Source: Solwaraspora sp. WMMD791 (GTDB lineage: Bacteria; Actinomycetota; Actinomycetes; Mycobacteriales; Micromonosporaceae). Taken from it: a stretch of 64,000 nt of DNA. The position numbers and the translations under genes are program-made. Positions within the stretch are counted from its first letter, which is position 1; the number at the start of each line of letters is the position of its first letter. The notes under the pieces were generated by a model. That model did no database searches and was not told the DNA's origin. It saw only the letters and a program-made list of their open reading frames with translations. The stretch spans positions 5,371,001 to 5,435,000 of the forward strand of contig NZ_CP120737.1 of NCBI RefSeq assembly GCF_029581195.1, read 5' to 3'. This document shows, in pieces, positions 1-8,882 of this stretch.

Positions 1-315
1 TTCGCGGCGGCGCTGCTGGACCGGGAGGTGATCGCGACGATCCCGGTGAGCCGGCACGTGCTGCTGGTCGCCGAGGTGATCGTCGCGCCCGGGTCGGTAC
101 TCGACGGGCAGACCCTGGCCGCGGTCGGCACCAATCCGGGCGTACGGGTCATCGCGTTCGCCCAGTTCGGTGAGCCGGGCCCGATCTGGTTGCCGGCGGC
201 CGGCTACCGGCTGCACGCCCGGGACCGGATCACCGTGGTGGCCCGCCGCTCGGGGTTGAGCTGGCTGCTCAAGCAGGCGGCGGACCCGACGGACGCTGCG
301 GGCGAGCAGCCCTGA
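1..315 (+). CDS. TrkA-type potassium transport protein, C-terminal part (partial)
   Basis: The reading frame is already open at base 1 and stops with TGA at 313-315, so only about the last 104 residues are present. They look like a TrkA_C (RCK_C) domain: 'LLVAEVIVAPGS' followed by 'VRVIAFAQFG' and 'DRITVVARRSGL', the usual pattern of a ligand-binding subdomain in NAD-binding K+ channel or transporter regulators. The N-terminal Rossmann domain lies outside the window. The assignment rests on this pattern only; any RCK-domain transporter is possible. Confidence 0.6.
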   Translation, partial: FAAALLDREVIATIPVSRHVLLVAEVIVAPGSVLDGQTLAAVGTNPGVRVIAFAQFGEPGPIWLPAAGYRLHARDRITVVARRSGLSWLLKQAADPTDAAGEQP

Positions 316-356
316 CCGCGCCGCTTCGACTCGTCGTCGCCTGACCGGGGCCGGTC

Positions 357-1577
357 TCAGCCGACCGGCACCTCGGTGCCGAGCACCGCCTGTTCGTCCG
401 GGTAGTGCACCAGGACGTCGGCGAGGAACGACTGGACCGCCGGGGCCAGCCCGACGTCCCGGCCGGCCTGCTCGGACAGCCGCCAGCGGTGCTCGATGAC
501 CTGCGCGAACAGCTCCGACGGCTCGACCTTGCGGCGCAGGTGGGCGGGGACCGCGCGGACCACCGGCTCGAACACCTCGGTCAGCCAGCGGTGCGACGCC
601 TGCTGCTCGTCGGTCAGGTCGCTCTCCGCCCGGTACGCGTCGAGGTCGTTGAGCAGCCGGCGGGCCTGGTTCTCCTCGGCGTCGAGCCCGGTCAGGCGCA
701 GCAGCCGGCGACTGTGGTAGCCGGCGTCGACGACCTTGGGGCGGACCAGGTAGGAGCCCCGGTCGACGACCGACATGGCCACTTCGGCGACGTCGAAGCC
801 GAGCTCGTTGAGCCGGCGGATCCGGCGTTCGATGTCGTGCCGCGACTCGCGTTCGACGTGCTGCTCGTAGGTGATCTCGTGCCAGAGGCGTTCGTAGCGG
901 GCGACGACCTCCTCGGCCACCGTCTCCGGGTCGATCGACTCGTGCAGCAGGCCGGCGGCCTGCAGGTCGAGCGCCTCGCCGAAGATGTTGACCCGGGCGA
1001 TCTCCAGGTCCTCGCCGCGTTGGCCGTTGGACAGGCTGGGCCGTAGCGCCCCGGTCTCGGCGTCGACCAGGTAGGCGGCGAACGCGCCCGCGTCCCGGCG
1101 GAACAGGGTGTTCGACAGGGAGCAGTCGCCCCAGAAGAATCCGGTCAGGTGCATCCGGACGATCAGCGCGGCGAGCGCGTCGAGCAGCCGGGCCAGCGTC
1201 TCCGGGCGCAGCTGGTTGGAGAACAGCGCCCGGTACGGCAGGGAGAACTGCAGGTGCCGGGTGATCAGTACCGGGTCGAGGGGCTCGCCGTCGGCGTCGG
1301 TGCGGTCGGCGACGATCGCCACCGCCTCGACGGACGGGAAGTCGATCCGTTCCAGGGCGCGCAGCAGGTCGTACTCGCGTTCGGCGACCCGTTCGCCGGT
1401 CTCCTTGACCGCGTACACGGTGCCGGCGAGTTTGACGAACCGGACGACGTGCCGGGAGATGCCCTGCGGCAGCGCCACCAGGTGATCGGCAGGCCACTGC
1501 TCCAGCGGTGTCGACCAGGGCAGGTCGAGCAGCGCCGGGTCCACAAGGGCCGAGGTGATCCGCACGGGATCAAGCAT
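357..1577 (-). CDS. DUF4032 protein with lipopolysaccharide-kinase-like fold
   Basis: This is a 406-residue cytosolic protein with no signal peptide. The N-terminal half has degenerate protein-kinase landmarks: a Lys near residue 58 (YAVKETGE), a catalytic-loop-like WGDCSLSNTLF around 149-159 (D151, N156) and VDAETG around 171-176 standing in for DFG. The C-terminal half is the charged helical part typical of DUF4032 proteins, which are widespread in actinobacteria with unknown substrate. A kinase or ATP-binding role is inferred from the fold. It ends next to the TrkA fragment and is divergent from the PAP2 gene. The ATG start is the only one giving a complete N-terminus. Confidence 0.75.
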   Translation of the reverse strand: MLDPVRITSALVDPALLDLPWSTPLEQWPADHLVALPQGISRHVVRFVKLAGTVYAVKETGERVAEREYDLLRALERIDFPSVEAVAIVADRTDADGEPLDPVLITRHLQFSLPYRALFSNQLRPETLARLLDALAALIVRMHLTGFFWGDCSLSNTLFRRDAGAFAAYLVDAETGALRPSLSNGQRGEDLEIARVNIFGEALDLQAAGLLHESIDPETVAEEVVARYERLWHEITYEQHVERESRHDIERRIRRLNELGFDVAEVAMSVVDRGSYLVRPKVVDAGYHSRRLLRLTGLDAEENQARRLLNDLDAYRAESDLTDEQQASHRWLTEVFEPVVRAVPAHLRRKVEPSELFAQVIEHRWRLSEQAGRDVGLAPAVQSFLADVLVHYPDEQAVLGTEVPVG

Positions 1578-1713
1578 GACGGGTACGGCGGCCGCATGCT
1601 GCCTGCCGTGGCTCGGCTAACACTTGTGATTAGTCCGGTATTGATGGCATTTGTAGCATCCCGCCGCCATCCTGTCGCCACCGCGACACGACAATGTCAC
1701 GCCCGGCGTTCGG

Positions 1714-1719
1714 TAACCT
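1714..1719 (+). promoter_or_regulatory. Leaderless -10 box of PAP2 gene
   Basis: TAACCT is followed by a 7-base spacer and the GTG at 1727. This is the geometry of a leaderless actinobacterial promoter and favours GTG 1727 over ATG 1694. Confidence 0.45.
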
Positions 1720-1726
1720 GGCCGGC

Positions 1727-2497
1727 GTGCCCGACGCCACCGCCTCCCGCCCGTCCGCGCCGCTGGCCGACGCGTCACGGCGGCCGACGCCGACGCCGAC
1801 CGGCTGGTGGTTCGACGCGGTGCTGTTGGCGGCGCTGACCGGGCTGACCGGGGCGCTGATCGCCGGGGTGTTCCTCGACACCGACGTGGCGGTACGCGAC
1901 TGGGTCGACGCCCACCGGCCACCCGTCGGTTTCTGGATCGCCTCGGTGCTCAACTTCTTCGGCCAGGGCGGCTGGGTGCTGATCCCGGTCTCCAGCCTGC
2001 TCGCGCTCTGGCTGGGCCGGCGGGTCCGGTCGGTCCGCCCGGTGCTGCCGGTGCTCGCCGCCGTGGCGTCGACCTATCTCAGCGTCGGCGCGATGAAGGT
2101 GCTGCTGCCCCGGGCCTACCCGCACGACCTCGACGACCCGTTCCCGGAGCGGCTGTTCACCGAGGCGACGCCGGCGATGGCGTACCCGTCGGGGCACGTC
2201 GCCAACGCCGTCATCTGGTACGCCGTGATCGCCCTGCTGATCACCGCGCTGCGCCGGTCGTACGGGCGGCCGGTGCCGGCTGGGCGGCCGTTCCCCGGCT
2301 ACTGGGCGCTGCGGCTGCTGCCCGCCGCCGTCATCTTCTGCACCACGGTCTACCTGGGCTACCACTGGCTGACCGACTCGATCGCCGGGCTGCTGCTCGG
2401 CTGGCTGCTGCTGCGCCTGCTGCAGCGGGTGCCGTGGGACACCGTACGGCTGCCATGGGTGCGTGGCGGCCTGGACCGTCCCGCCGGCCTGTCCTGA
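1727..2497 (+). CDS. PAP2-family membrane phosphatase
   Basis: This is a multi-pass membrane protein of about 256 residues in the phosphatidic-acid phosphatase type 2 superfamily, which dephosphorylates lipid phosphates such as undecaprenyl pyrophosphate or phosphatidate. The three signature regions are visible: KVLLPRAYP (motif 1, degenerate), YPSGHVAN (motif 2) and GYHWLTDSIAG (motif 3, with the catalytic His and its Asp partner). The hydrophobic stretches between them fit five to six membrane segments. I chose GTG 1727 because a TANNNT box precedes it; ATG 1694 in the same frame would add 11 residues. The exact lipid substrate cannot be told from the sequence. Confidence 0.85.
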   Translation: MPDATASRPSAPLADASRRPTPTPTGWWFDAVLLAALTGLTGALIAGVFLDTDVAVRDWVDAHRPPVGFWIASVLNFFGQGGWVLIPVSSLLALWLGRRVRSVRPVLPVLAAVASTYLSVGAMKVLLPRAYPHDLDDPFPERLFTEATPAMAYPSGHVANAVIWYAVIALLITALRRSYGRPVPAGRPFPGYWALRLLPAAVIFCTTVYLGYHWLTDSIAGLLLGWLLLRLLQRVPWDTVRLPWVRGGLDRPAGLS

Positions 2498-2659
2498 CCG
2501 CTGACGCTTCAAGCGGCGACATCCGGCGACATCTCGCTTTACGTCGTATTGACCTTTGCTAGCCGACCGACGGGGCACGCTATGGGCACCCCAGAGCCGA
2601 AAGTACTTGCTCGTTGATCGCCTACGTACGCTCGTGTACACATGTACTTGAACCGTGAC

Positions 2660-3775
2660 TCACTGCCAGACGCCGGCCCGCATCACTCGGCGTACCCGGA
2701 GGTCGTCGTCGAGCTCGACCAGGTCGGCGCGCAACCCTCGCGCGAGCGCCCCGACGCTGCCGGTCAACCCAAGCAGCCGCGCCGGGGTGGTCGCCGCCAT
2801 CCGTACGGCTTCGACGATGCCGATCCCGGCGGCGACCGCCCGGCGCAGCGCCGCGTCCATGGTCAACGTGCTGCCGGCGATCGACCCATCCCGGGTCAGC
2901 CGGGCGACCGCGTCGGTCACCGTCACCGACTGTCCGCCCAGCTCGTACCCGCCGTCGGGCATCCCGGCGGCGGCCATCGCGTCGGTGACCAGCGCGACCC
3001 GGTCGGGCCCGGCGACCGACGCCGCGAAGGTGAGCGTGCCGTCGTGCAGGTGCACCCCGTCGGCGATCAGTTCACAGGTGACCCGGTCGTCGCCGAGCAG
3101 GGCGAACACCGGGCCGGGCTCGCGGTGGTGCGGCGGGCGCATCCCGTTGAACACGTGCGTACCGGCGGTGGCACCGGCGTCGATCGCTGCCCGGGTCTGG
3201 TCGTAGCTGGCGTCGGTGTGGCCGATCGCGGCGACCACTCCGGCGTCGGCCAGGCGGGTGATCGCGGCGAGCGCGCCGGCCCGCTCCGGTGCCAGGGTGA
3301 CCATCCGGAGGGTGCCGGCGGCGAGGTCGAGCAGCCCGGCCAGCTCGGCCGGCTCCGGGTCCCGCAGGTACGCCGGGTTCTGCGCGCCGCACCGTGCGAC
3401 GGACAGGTACGGGCCTTCGAAGTGCAGCCCGGCGAGGGTGCCGTCGGCGACCAGCGGGGCGTACGCCCGGACTGCCTGGTGCATCAGCTCGACCGGCGAG
3501 CTGACCAGGCTGGCCAGCAGGGTGGTGGTGCCGTGGGCCAGGTGGAAGGCGGCGGCCTGCCGGGCCGCGCCGGCGTCGCCGGTGGTGAAGGTGTGCCCGC
3601 CACCGCCGTGGTTGTGCAGGTCGACGAAGCCCGGCACCAGCCAGCCAGCATCGGGCGCGGTGTCGGATGCAGTCCCGGAGGTGCTGCCGACGTCGCTGAT
3701 CGTCGGTCCGTCGATGATCAGGAAGCCCTGCTCGATCACCTGATCGGGGGTGACCACCCGGCCCCGCAGCCTCAC
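2660..3775 (-). CDS. nagA: N-acetylglucosamine-6-phosphate deacetylase
   Basis: NagA removes the acetyl group from N-acetylglucosamine-6-phosphate, giving glucosamine-6-phosphate and acetate. The 371 residues show amidohydrolase metal motifs: HNHGGGGH (HxH), the glutamate in HFEGPYLS, GHTDAS, THVFNGM and the catalytic aspartate in VTDAM. Length is normal for the family. It is last in a minus-strand operon; its GTG start overlaps the stop of the ROK gene by four bases (GTGA), so translational coupling is likely. With the upstream SIS and ROK genes it forms an amino-sugar utilisation unit. Confidence 0.93.
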   Translation of the reverse strand: MRLRGRVVTPDQVIEQGFLIIDGPTISDVGSTSGTASDTAPDAGWLVPGFVDLHNHGGGGHTFTTGDAGAARQAAAFHLAHGTTTLLASLVSSPVELMHQAVRAYAPLVADGTLAGLHFEGPYLSVARCGAQNPAYLRDPEPAELAGLLDLAAGTLRMVTLAPERAGALAAITRLADAGVVAAIGHTDASYDQTRAAIDAGATAGTHVFNGMRPPHHREPGPVFALLGDDRVTCELIADGVHLHDGTLTFAASVAGPDRVALVTDAMAAAGMPDGGYELGGQSVTVTDAVARLTRDGSIAGSTLTMDAALRRAVAAGIGIVEAVRMAATTPARLLGLTGSVGALARGLRADLVELDDDLRVRRVMRAGVWQ

Positions 3776-4818
3776 CGTGCCGGCCCTGCGCCCAGTGCGG
3801 GCCGTACGGTGTCCGGCACCCGCCGTACGGTGTCCAGCGCCAGCAGGGCGGCACCGAGGCAGCCGGCCTCGTCACCGAGCGCCGCCCGGACCAGGCGCGG
3901 CATCCGGTGGAAGGTGGCCCGCTGGCGCATCGCCGCAGCCAACGGGGTCAGGAGCTGGTCGCCGGCTTCGGCCAGCCCGCCGCCGAGCACCACCACCGCC
4001 GGGTCGTACATCGCCTGGCCGATCAGCAGGCCGTCGGCGAGCGCGTCGACCGCCTCGGCCCACACCTGCGCGGCGACCGGATCGCCGCTGGCCGCCCGGC
4101 GGGCCACGGCGGCGGCACCAGCCGTGTCGCCGCCGGGGGTGCCGGTGCGTTCGGCGTACCGGCGGGCCACGGCGGCGGCGGAGGCGACGGCTTCCAGGCA
4201 GCCGGTCTGGCCGCAGCCGCAGACCGGCCCGGCCGGGCGGACCACCACGTGGCCGAGTTCACCGGCGGCGCCGTGCGCCCCCGGGTAGCCAGTACCGTCG
4301 ACGATCGCGGCGGCGGCGATCCCCGTACCGACCGCGACGAACAGCACGTGCCGGCAGCCCTGACCGGCGCCGACCCGGGCCTCGGCGATCCCACCGGCGC
4401 GCACGTCGTGGCCGAGCGCCGTCGGCAGGCCGGTGCGCGCGGCCACCAGGTCCCGCAGCGGTACGTCGCGGAAGCCGACGTTGGCCGACCAGACCGCCAC
4501 TCCGGTGGTTTCGTCGACGACGCCGGGTACGACGACGCCGACGCCGATCGGGACGAGTCCGTCGGCGCGGGCGGTGTCGGCCAGCGCGCCAGCGAACTCG
4601 CCGATGGTGTCGATCACGGCGGCGGGTCCCCGGGCCGCGCCGGTGGGCCGCCGCTCGGTGTGCCGTACGGTGCGGTCGGCGGCGCCGACCAGGGCCGCCT
4701 TGATGCCGGTGCCGCCCACGTCGAGCGCGACGACCACCTCGGTCCCGGTGGGCGCTGGCACCACTGCGGTGCCGGGGAGCGTGACACCGGCAGGGCCGTC
4801 GGTGGGCGGTGCGTTCAC
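3772..4818 (-). CDS. ROK-family sugar kinase (probable glucokinase or N-acetylglucosamine kinase)
   Basis: This is a 348-residue ROK protein. The phosphate-binding motif DVGGTGIKAALVG is near the N-terminus, and the zinc-binding CGCGQTGCLEA cysteine cluster typical of ROK sugar kinases lies in the middle. There is no N-terminal helix-turn-helix, so it is a kinase rather than a NagC/XylR-type repressor. The GTG start overlaps the stop of the upstream SIS gene by four bases and its own stop overlaps nagA in the same way. It probably phosphorylates a (acetyl)glucosamine-type sugar before NagA and the SIS enzyme act. The exact sugar is inferred from context. Confidence 0.85.
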   Translation of the reverse strand: MNAPPTDGPAGVTLPGTAVVPAPTGTEVVVALDVGGTGIKAALVGAADRTVRHTERRPTGAARGPAAVIDTIGEFAGALADTARADGLVPIGVGVVVPGVVDETTGVAVWSANVGFRDVPLRDLVAARTGLPTALGHDVRAGGIAEARVGAGQGCRHVLFVAVGTGIAAAAIVDGTGYPGAHGAAGELGHVVVRPAGPVCGCGQTGCLEAVASAAAVARRYAERTGTPGGDTAGAAAVARRAASGDPVAAQVWAEAVDALADGLLIGQAMYDPAVVVLGGGLAEAGDQLLTPLAAAMRQRATFHRMPRLVRAALGDEAGCLGAALLALDTVRRVPDTVRPALGAGPAR

Positions 4819-5744
4819 GCCAGGACGACCGAGCGGGTCAGGTGCCGGGGGTTGTCCGGATCCAGGCCACGGCTGTCGGCGAGGGCGACCGCGAACCGCT
4901 GGGCGAGGATCAGATCGGCCATCGGGTCCAGTGGCTGCCGGCCGGCAGCCCACCGGTCGAGGATGGCGTACACCCCGTTGGTGCGGCTGTGCACGAAGGC
5001 CGCGCCGGTCGCGGCCACGTCGTCGGCCAGGTGGTCGGGGATCTCGCCGAACGCCCAGACCATCCGGTGCGGGCCGGCGACCGCGATCGGGCCGTGCCGG
5101 TAGTCCATCGCCGGGTACGCCTCGGACCAGAAGCCGGCGGCTTCCCGGCACTTCAGCGCCGCCTCGTGGGCCAGCCCGACGGTCCAGCCCCGGCCGAGGA
5201 AGGTGACCTGGTCGACCAGGGCCGGGTTGATCGGCAGTGGGGCGCGGACGGTGACCTCGGCGTCGGCGGCGATCGCGGCGACGTCGGCACCGAGGTGGGC
5301 GCGGAGCAGGGCCAGCACGCTGGTGGCGAAGCGGGTCTGCACCACCGACCGTTCGTCGGCGAAGGGCAGCGCGACGACGTGACCGGCGAGGTGGGCGGCG
5401 GGTGAGGCCGGGTCGCCGACGAGCACCGTGCTGCGGGTCGGGTCGGCGAGGGCGGCGAGCAGGTCGGTGATCTCGGTGGTGGTGCCGGAGCGGCTGATCG
5501 CCAGGACGCGGTCGTAGTGCCGGCCGGTCGGGAACTCGGAGGCCTGGAAGGCGTCGGTCTCGCCGTGTCCGGCGCGTTCCCGCAGCCCGGCGTACGCCAT
5601 GGCCATGAACCAGGAGGTGCCGCAGCCGACCACGGCGACCCGTTCGCCGGCCGACGGCAGCGCGGCGATGGACGTGGCGGCCAGTGCGGCGGCCTGTCGC
5701 CAGCAGTCGGGTTGGCTGGCGATCTCGGCGTCGACGTACGTCAT
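4815..5744 (-). CDS. SIS-domain sugar isomerase/deaminase (AgaS/GlmS-like)
   Basis: This 309-residue protein has two SIS folds and no glutaminase domain. Sugar-phosphate-binding signatures are VVGCGTSWFMAMAYAG near the N-terminus and ISRSGTTTEI after it; the C-terminal half has GRGWTVGLAHEAALKCREAA and YPAMDYRHGP, as in the isomerase half of GlmS. It likely deaminates or isomerises glucosamine-6-phosphate to fructose-6-phosphate. I use ATG 5744 because GGAGG lies eight bases upstream; upstream in-frame starts lack this. It is the first gene of the operon with the ROK kinase and nagA. Confidence 0.82.
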   Translation of the reverse strand: MTYVDAEIASQPDCWRQAAALAATSIAALPSAGERVAVVGCGTSWFMAMAYAGLRERAGHGETDAFQASEFPTGRHYDRVLAISRSGTTTEITDLLAALADPTRSTVLVGDPASPAAHLAGHVVALPFADERSVVQTRFATSVLALLRAHLGADVAAIAADAEVTVRAPLPINPALVDQVTFLGRGWTVGLAHEAALKCREAAGFWSEAYPAMDYRHGPIAVAGPHRMVWAFGEIPDHLADDVAATGAAFVHSRTNGVYAILDRWAAGRQPLDPMADLILAQRFAVALADSRGLDPDNPRHLTRSVVLA

Positions 5745-5765
5745 CGCCGTCCTCCCTGTTGGCCA

Positions 5766-5784
5766 GGGAACGCTGCGCGTTCCC
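5766..5784 (-). promoter_or_regulatory. Small hairpin in the leader of the amino-sugar operon
   Basis: GGGAACG and CGTTCCC form a perfect 7-bp stem around a 5-base loop, about 22 bases before the SIS start codon. It lies in the probable 5' leader and may affect translation or mRNA stability. Confidence 0.35.
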
Positions 5785-5808
5785 GCTCGAACAGACAGCT
5801 TTTCGAGC
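5785..5808. promoter_or_regulatory. Inverted-repeat operator candidate between SIS operon and DeoR gene
   Basis: GCTCGAA, 10 bases, then TTCGAGC: a perfect 7-bp dyad in the divergent intergenic region. A sugar-phosphate-responsive DeoR repressor is encoded just to the right, so this is the best candidate for its binding site. Binding is inferred only from position and symmetry. Confidence 0.45.
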
Positions 5809-5962
5809 GTCATTGTGCTCGCGGCGGTGACCAGCTGGCAACAAACTTCCAAGATCGCGCAGCCGGGAGTTTTGCCCTCCGGGCGTTTCGCGCATTAGTG
5901 TGCAGCAAACTACTCACCGTCTGCGCGATCGCGGCGGAAAGGGACGGGCGGAAAGGGACGGG

Positions 5963-6748
5963 ATGGACCGGTACGCGCGGTGGAACGCCCTGCTGGAACT
6001 GCTCACCGACAGTGGGCGGATCACCGTCGAGGACGCCGCCGAGCGCCTCGACGTCTCCCAGGCGACCATCCGGCGCGACTTCGACCAGCTCGCCCAGCAG
6101 CAGATGATCACCCGTACGCGCGGTGGCGCGGTCGCCAACGGCGTCTCCTACGACCTGCCGCTGCGCTACAAGACCGCCAAGAACTCCGCCGAGAAGCAGC
6201 GCATCGGCGCGGCGGCAGCCGCCCTCGTCGCCCCCGGCATGGTGGTCGGGCTCAACGGCGGCACCACCACCACCGAGGTCGCCCGGGCCCTCGCCGTACG
6301 GCCGGACCTGAACACCAGCGCGGACGGCGCCCAGCTGACCGTGGTCACCAACGCGCTCAACATCGCCAACGAACTGCTGGTCCGCTCCCGGATGAAGATC
6401 GTCGTCGCCGGCGGGGTGGTCCGCCCGCAGTCGTTCGAGCTGGTGGGACCGCTGGGCGGGGCACTGCTGCGGGAGGTCACCCTGGACGTCGCCCTGCTCG
6501 GCGTCGACGCCATCGACCCGCAGCTCGGCGCCGCCGCCCACCACGAGGGCGAGGCGTCGATGAACGCCCTGATGGTGGCCCGGGCCAAACGTGTCGTGAT
6601 CATCGCCGACGCGTCGAAGCTCGGCGGGCACGCATTCGCCAGGATCTGCCCGATCGAGCGGGTGTCGACGCTGGTCACCGACTCCGGCGCGGATCCGCGT
6701 ACCGTCGCCGCGTTCCGCGAACTCGGCCTGACGGTGGTCACCGCCTGA
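5963..6748 (+). CDS. DeoR-family transcriptional regulator of amino-sugar operon
   Basis: This is a 261-residue DeoR/GlpR-type regulator. Residues 1-58 are the winged helix, with GRITVEDAAERLDVSQATIRRD as recognition region (quoted in part). The rest is the phosphosugar-binding DeoRC domain, with LNGGTTTTEVARAL and a conserved GVDAID. ATG 5963 is preceded by AAAGGGAC; the upstream ATG-free extension to 5900 looks non-coding. It is divergent from the SIS-ROK-nagA operon, so it most likely represses it until a phosphorylated amino sugar binds. Ligand identity is inferred. Confidence 0.88.
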   Translation: MDRYARWNALLELLTDSGRITVEDAAERLDVSQATIRRDFDQLAQQQMITRTRGGAVANGVSYDLPLRYKTAKNSAEKQRIGAAAAALVAPGMVVGLNGGTTTTEVARALAVRPDLNTSADGAQLTVVTNALNIANELLVRSRMKIVVAGGVVRPQSFELVGPLGGALLREVTLDVALLGVDAIDPQLGAAAHHEGEASMNALMVARAKRVVIIADASKLGGHAFARICPIERVSTLVTDSGADPRTVAAFRELGLTVVTA

Positions 6749-6808
6749 GCCCGGACGGGCGTATGGTGTGCGCTGTCCGTACGGCGGGCACACGGAGGAG
6801 GACGGCCG

Positions 6809-7771
6809 ATGACTGCCGTACTGGAAATATCCGGGCTGCGTAAGACCTACCGCAGCCGTCGCGGCGGAGTCCGCCACGCCCTCGACGGCTTCGACATGCG
6901 GGTCGAGGCCGGCCAGGTGCATGGCTTCCTCGGCCCGAACGGCTCCGGCAAGACCACCACCCTGCGGACGCTGCTCGGCCTGGTCGCCGCCAACGACGGC
7001 CGGATGCAGGTGCTCGGTCGGTCGGTGCCCGAGCATCTGCCCGAGGTGACCCGCCGGGTCGGCGCCATCGTGGAGAGCCCGCAGTTCTTCCCGCACTTCA
7101 CCGCCCGCGACACGCTGTCGCTGCTGGCCCAGGCCGGTGGGGTGGCGCCGCAGCGGGTGCCCGCCGTCCTGGAGCTGGTCGGCCTGGCCGACCGGGCCGG
7201 TGACCGGGTCCGGACCTACTCCCTCGGCATGCGTCAGCGCCTCGCCGTGGCCTCGGCGCTGCTCAAGGAGCCGGAGCTGCTGATCCTCGACGAGCCGGCC
7301 AACGGGCTCGACCCGGCTGGCATCCGGGAAATGCGCACCCTGATGCGGGACCTGGTGGCCAGCGGCACCACGGTGGTGCTGTCCAGCCACATCCTCGGCG
7401 AGATCCAGCTGATCTGCGACTCGGTCACCATCATCGCCCGAGGGCGCCGGGTCACCGCCGGGCCGGTCGCCGAGGTGCTGGCCGCGCACTCCGGCGGCGG
7501 CCTGCGGGTACGCCTGCCCGCCGCCACCGACCTGCCGGCGGCCGAGGCCGCCATCACCGCCGCAGCGCCGCCGGGCGCGGGCAGCGGGGCGCCGGTCACC
7601 GTCGCCCGCCACCCCGACCACCTGCTGGTGTACGGAGTGGCCGCACCCGAGTGGGTCACCCGCACGTTGGCCGCCGCCGACCTGTACGTCAGCGAACTGG
7701 CTCCGGTCACGGTGGATCTGGAAAGTGTCTTCCTGGAGCTGACCGGCGACGGCGGAGCGGGAGCGGTGTGA
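6809..7771 (+). CDS. ABC transporter ATP-binding protein
   Basis: This 320-residue ABC-2-type ATPase has Walker A GPNGSGKTTT near residue 45, signature YSLGMRQRLAVASALL, Walker B LLILDEPANGLDP and the switch histidine in LSSHILGEI. The C-terminal extension of about 90 residues is typical of DrrA/CcmA-like exporters. GGAGGAGG precedes the start. Its TGA overlaps the ATG of the permease (TGATG), so the two form one exporter. Substrate unknown; drug, lipid or peptide export are the usual options. Confidence 0.9.
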   Translation: MTAVLEISGLRKTYRSRRGGVRHALDGFDMRVEAGQVHGFLGPNGSGKTTTLRTLLGLVAANDGRMQVLGRSVPEHLPEVTRRVGAIVESPQFFPHFTARDTLSLLAQAGGVAPQRVPAVLELVGLADRAGDRVRTYSLGMRQRLAVASALLKEPELLILDEPANGLDPAGIREMRTLMRDLVASGTTVVLSSHILGEIQLICDSVTIIARGRRVTAGPVAEVLAAHSGGGLRVRLPAATDLPAAEAAITAAAPPGAGSGAPVTVARHPDHLLVYGVAAPEWVTRTLAAADLYVSELAPVTVDLESVFLELTGDGGAGAV

Positions 7772-8781
7772 TGGGGCTCTACCGGGCGGAACTGCGCCGC
7801 CTCGTCAAGCGGCGCTTCGTCCGCTACCTGACCCTCGCCGGGCTGCTGGTCCTCGCCGCGATCGTCGTCACGACGTTCCTGCAGAACCAGAAGATCGGCC
7901 CGGCGGCGCTGGCGCAGGCCGAGCGCAGCGCCGAACAGGAGTTCCGGGCCGCGGTCGAGTGGACCGAGCAGTGGCAGGCCGAGTGTGAACGCAGCCACGC
8001 CTCCGGCTCACCCGACCTCAACCGGTTCCCGCCGGACTGCGCCGACATCGGTGTGCCCACTCGTGACTCGTTCCCGGCCGCGAACTACCTGCCGCTCACC
8101 TTCATCTTCGCCGAGGAGTTTCCGGCGACCCTCTACACGGTCGCCAGCCTGCTGTTTCTGGTGTTCCTCGCCGCCGGTGCCTCGTTCGTCGGCGCCGAGT
8201 GGAGCAGCGGCGCGATGATGAACCTGCTGCTGTGGCGACCGCAGCGGCTGCGGGTGCTGTTCACCAAGCTGGCCGCGCTGCTCACCGGCGTCGTGGCGGT
8301 GACCGTGCCGGCGGTGCTGCTGTGGACGGTCGCACACTGGCTGATCGGCGCGCTGCGTGGGTCGACCGACGGGATGACCGCCGGCCGGTGGCAGTCGTTC
8401 GCCCTGACCGAGTTGCGGGTGGTGGTGATGGTCGCCGCGGCGGCCGCGGTCGGCTTCGGACTGGCCGCGATCGGTCGGCACACCGCGTTGGCTCTCGGCG
8501 GGGTGCTCGGCGTCCTGGTGCTCGGGCAGTCGGCGTTGAGCTTCGTCGCCGAGGCGGTGGGCGTCCGCTACCCGGAGGCGTGGCTGCTGCCGGTGTACTG
8601 GATCGCCTGGATGGACTCGTCCATTGAGTTGACCGACCATCGGACGTGTGCCGGTGCTCCGGCCTGCGTACCGCCGACGATGGAACTCACCTGGGTGCAC
8701 ACCGGCGCGTTGACGGCGGTGGTGGTCGCGCTGGTGCTGACGGTGGCGGCCTGGACGATGCGCCGACGCGACATCACCTGA
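7771..8781 (+). CDS. ABC transporter permease (ABC-2 type)
   Basis: This is a 336-residue membrane protein with about six hydrophobic segments. A first helix near residues 20-40 is followed by a large extracellular loop containing two Cys (in QAECERSHAS and PPDCADIG) that could form a disulfide, then five C-terminal helices. Two more Cys occur in the last outer loop (RTCAGAPACVPP). The start overlaps the ATPase stop. The architecture is that of ABC-2 exporters with a large first loop. No specific substrate is suggested by the neighbours. Confidence 0.83.
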   Translation: MGLYRAELRRLVKRRFVRYLTLAGLLVLAAIVVTTFLQNQKIGPAALAQAERSAEQEFRAAVEWTEQWQAECERSHASGSPDLNRFPPDCADIGVPTRDSFPAANYLPLTFIFAEEFPATLYTVASLLFLVFLAAGASFVGAEWSSGAMMNLLLWRPQRLRVLFTKLAALLTGVVAVTVPAVLLWTVAHWLIGALRGSTDGMTAGRWQSFALTELRVVVMVAAAAAVGFGLAAIGRHTALALGGVLGVLVLGQSALSFVAEAVGVRYPEAWLLPVYWIAWMDSSIELTDHRTCAGAPACVPPTMELTWVHTGALTAVVVALVLTVAAWTMRRRDIT

Positions 8782-8870
8782 GCCGTGGGGTCGGGGCCGG
8801 ACACCATGCCGGCGCGGTGCCGGCCGACACATCGGCCGGTGCGCCTGATGCGTGCCGGCAGGTCGGCGAT

Positions 8871-8876
8871 TACCCT
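8871..8876 (+). promoter_or_regulatory. Leaderless -10 box of DUF3263 gene
   Basis: TACCCT, a six-base spacer, then GTG at 8883. This supports the GTG as both transcription and translation start. Confidence 0.5.
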
Positions 8877-8882
8877 GGTGAG

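Noticed and set aside
5810..7621. 603-codon open frame on the minus strand
   Set aside because: It runs antisense to the DeoR and ABC genes, has mirror-image codon bias and a low-complexity His/Gly/Arg-rich product.
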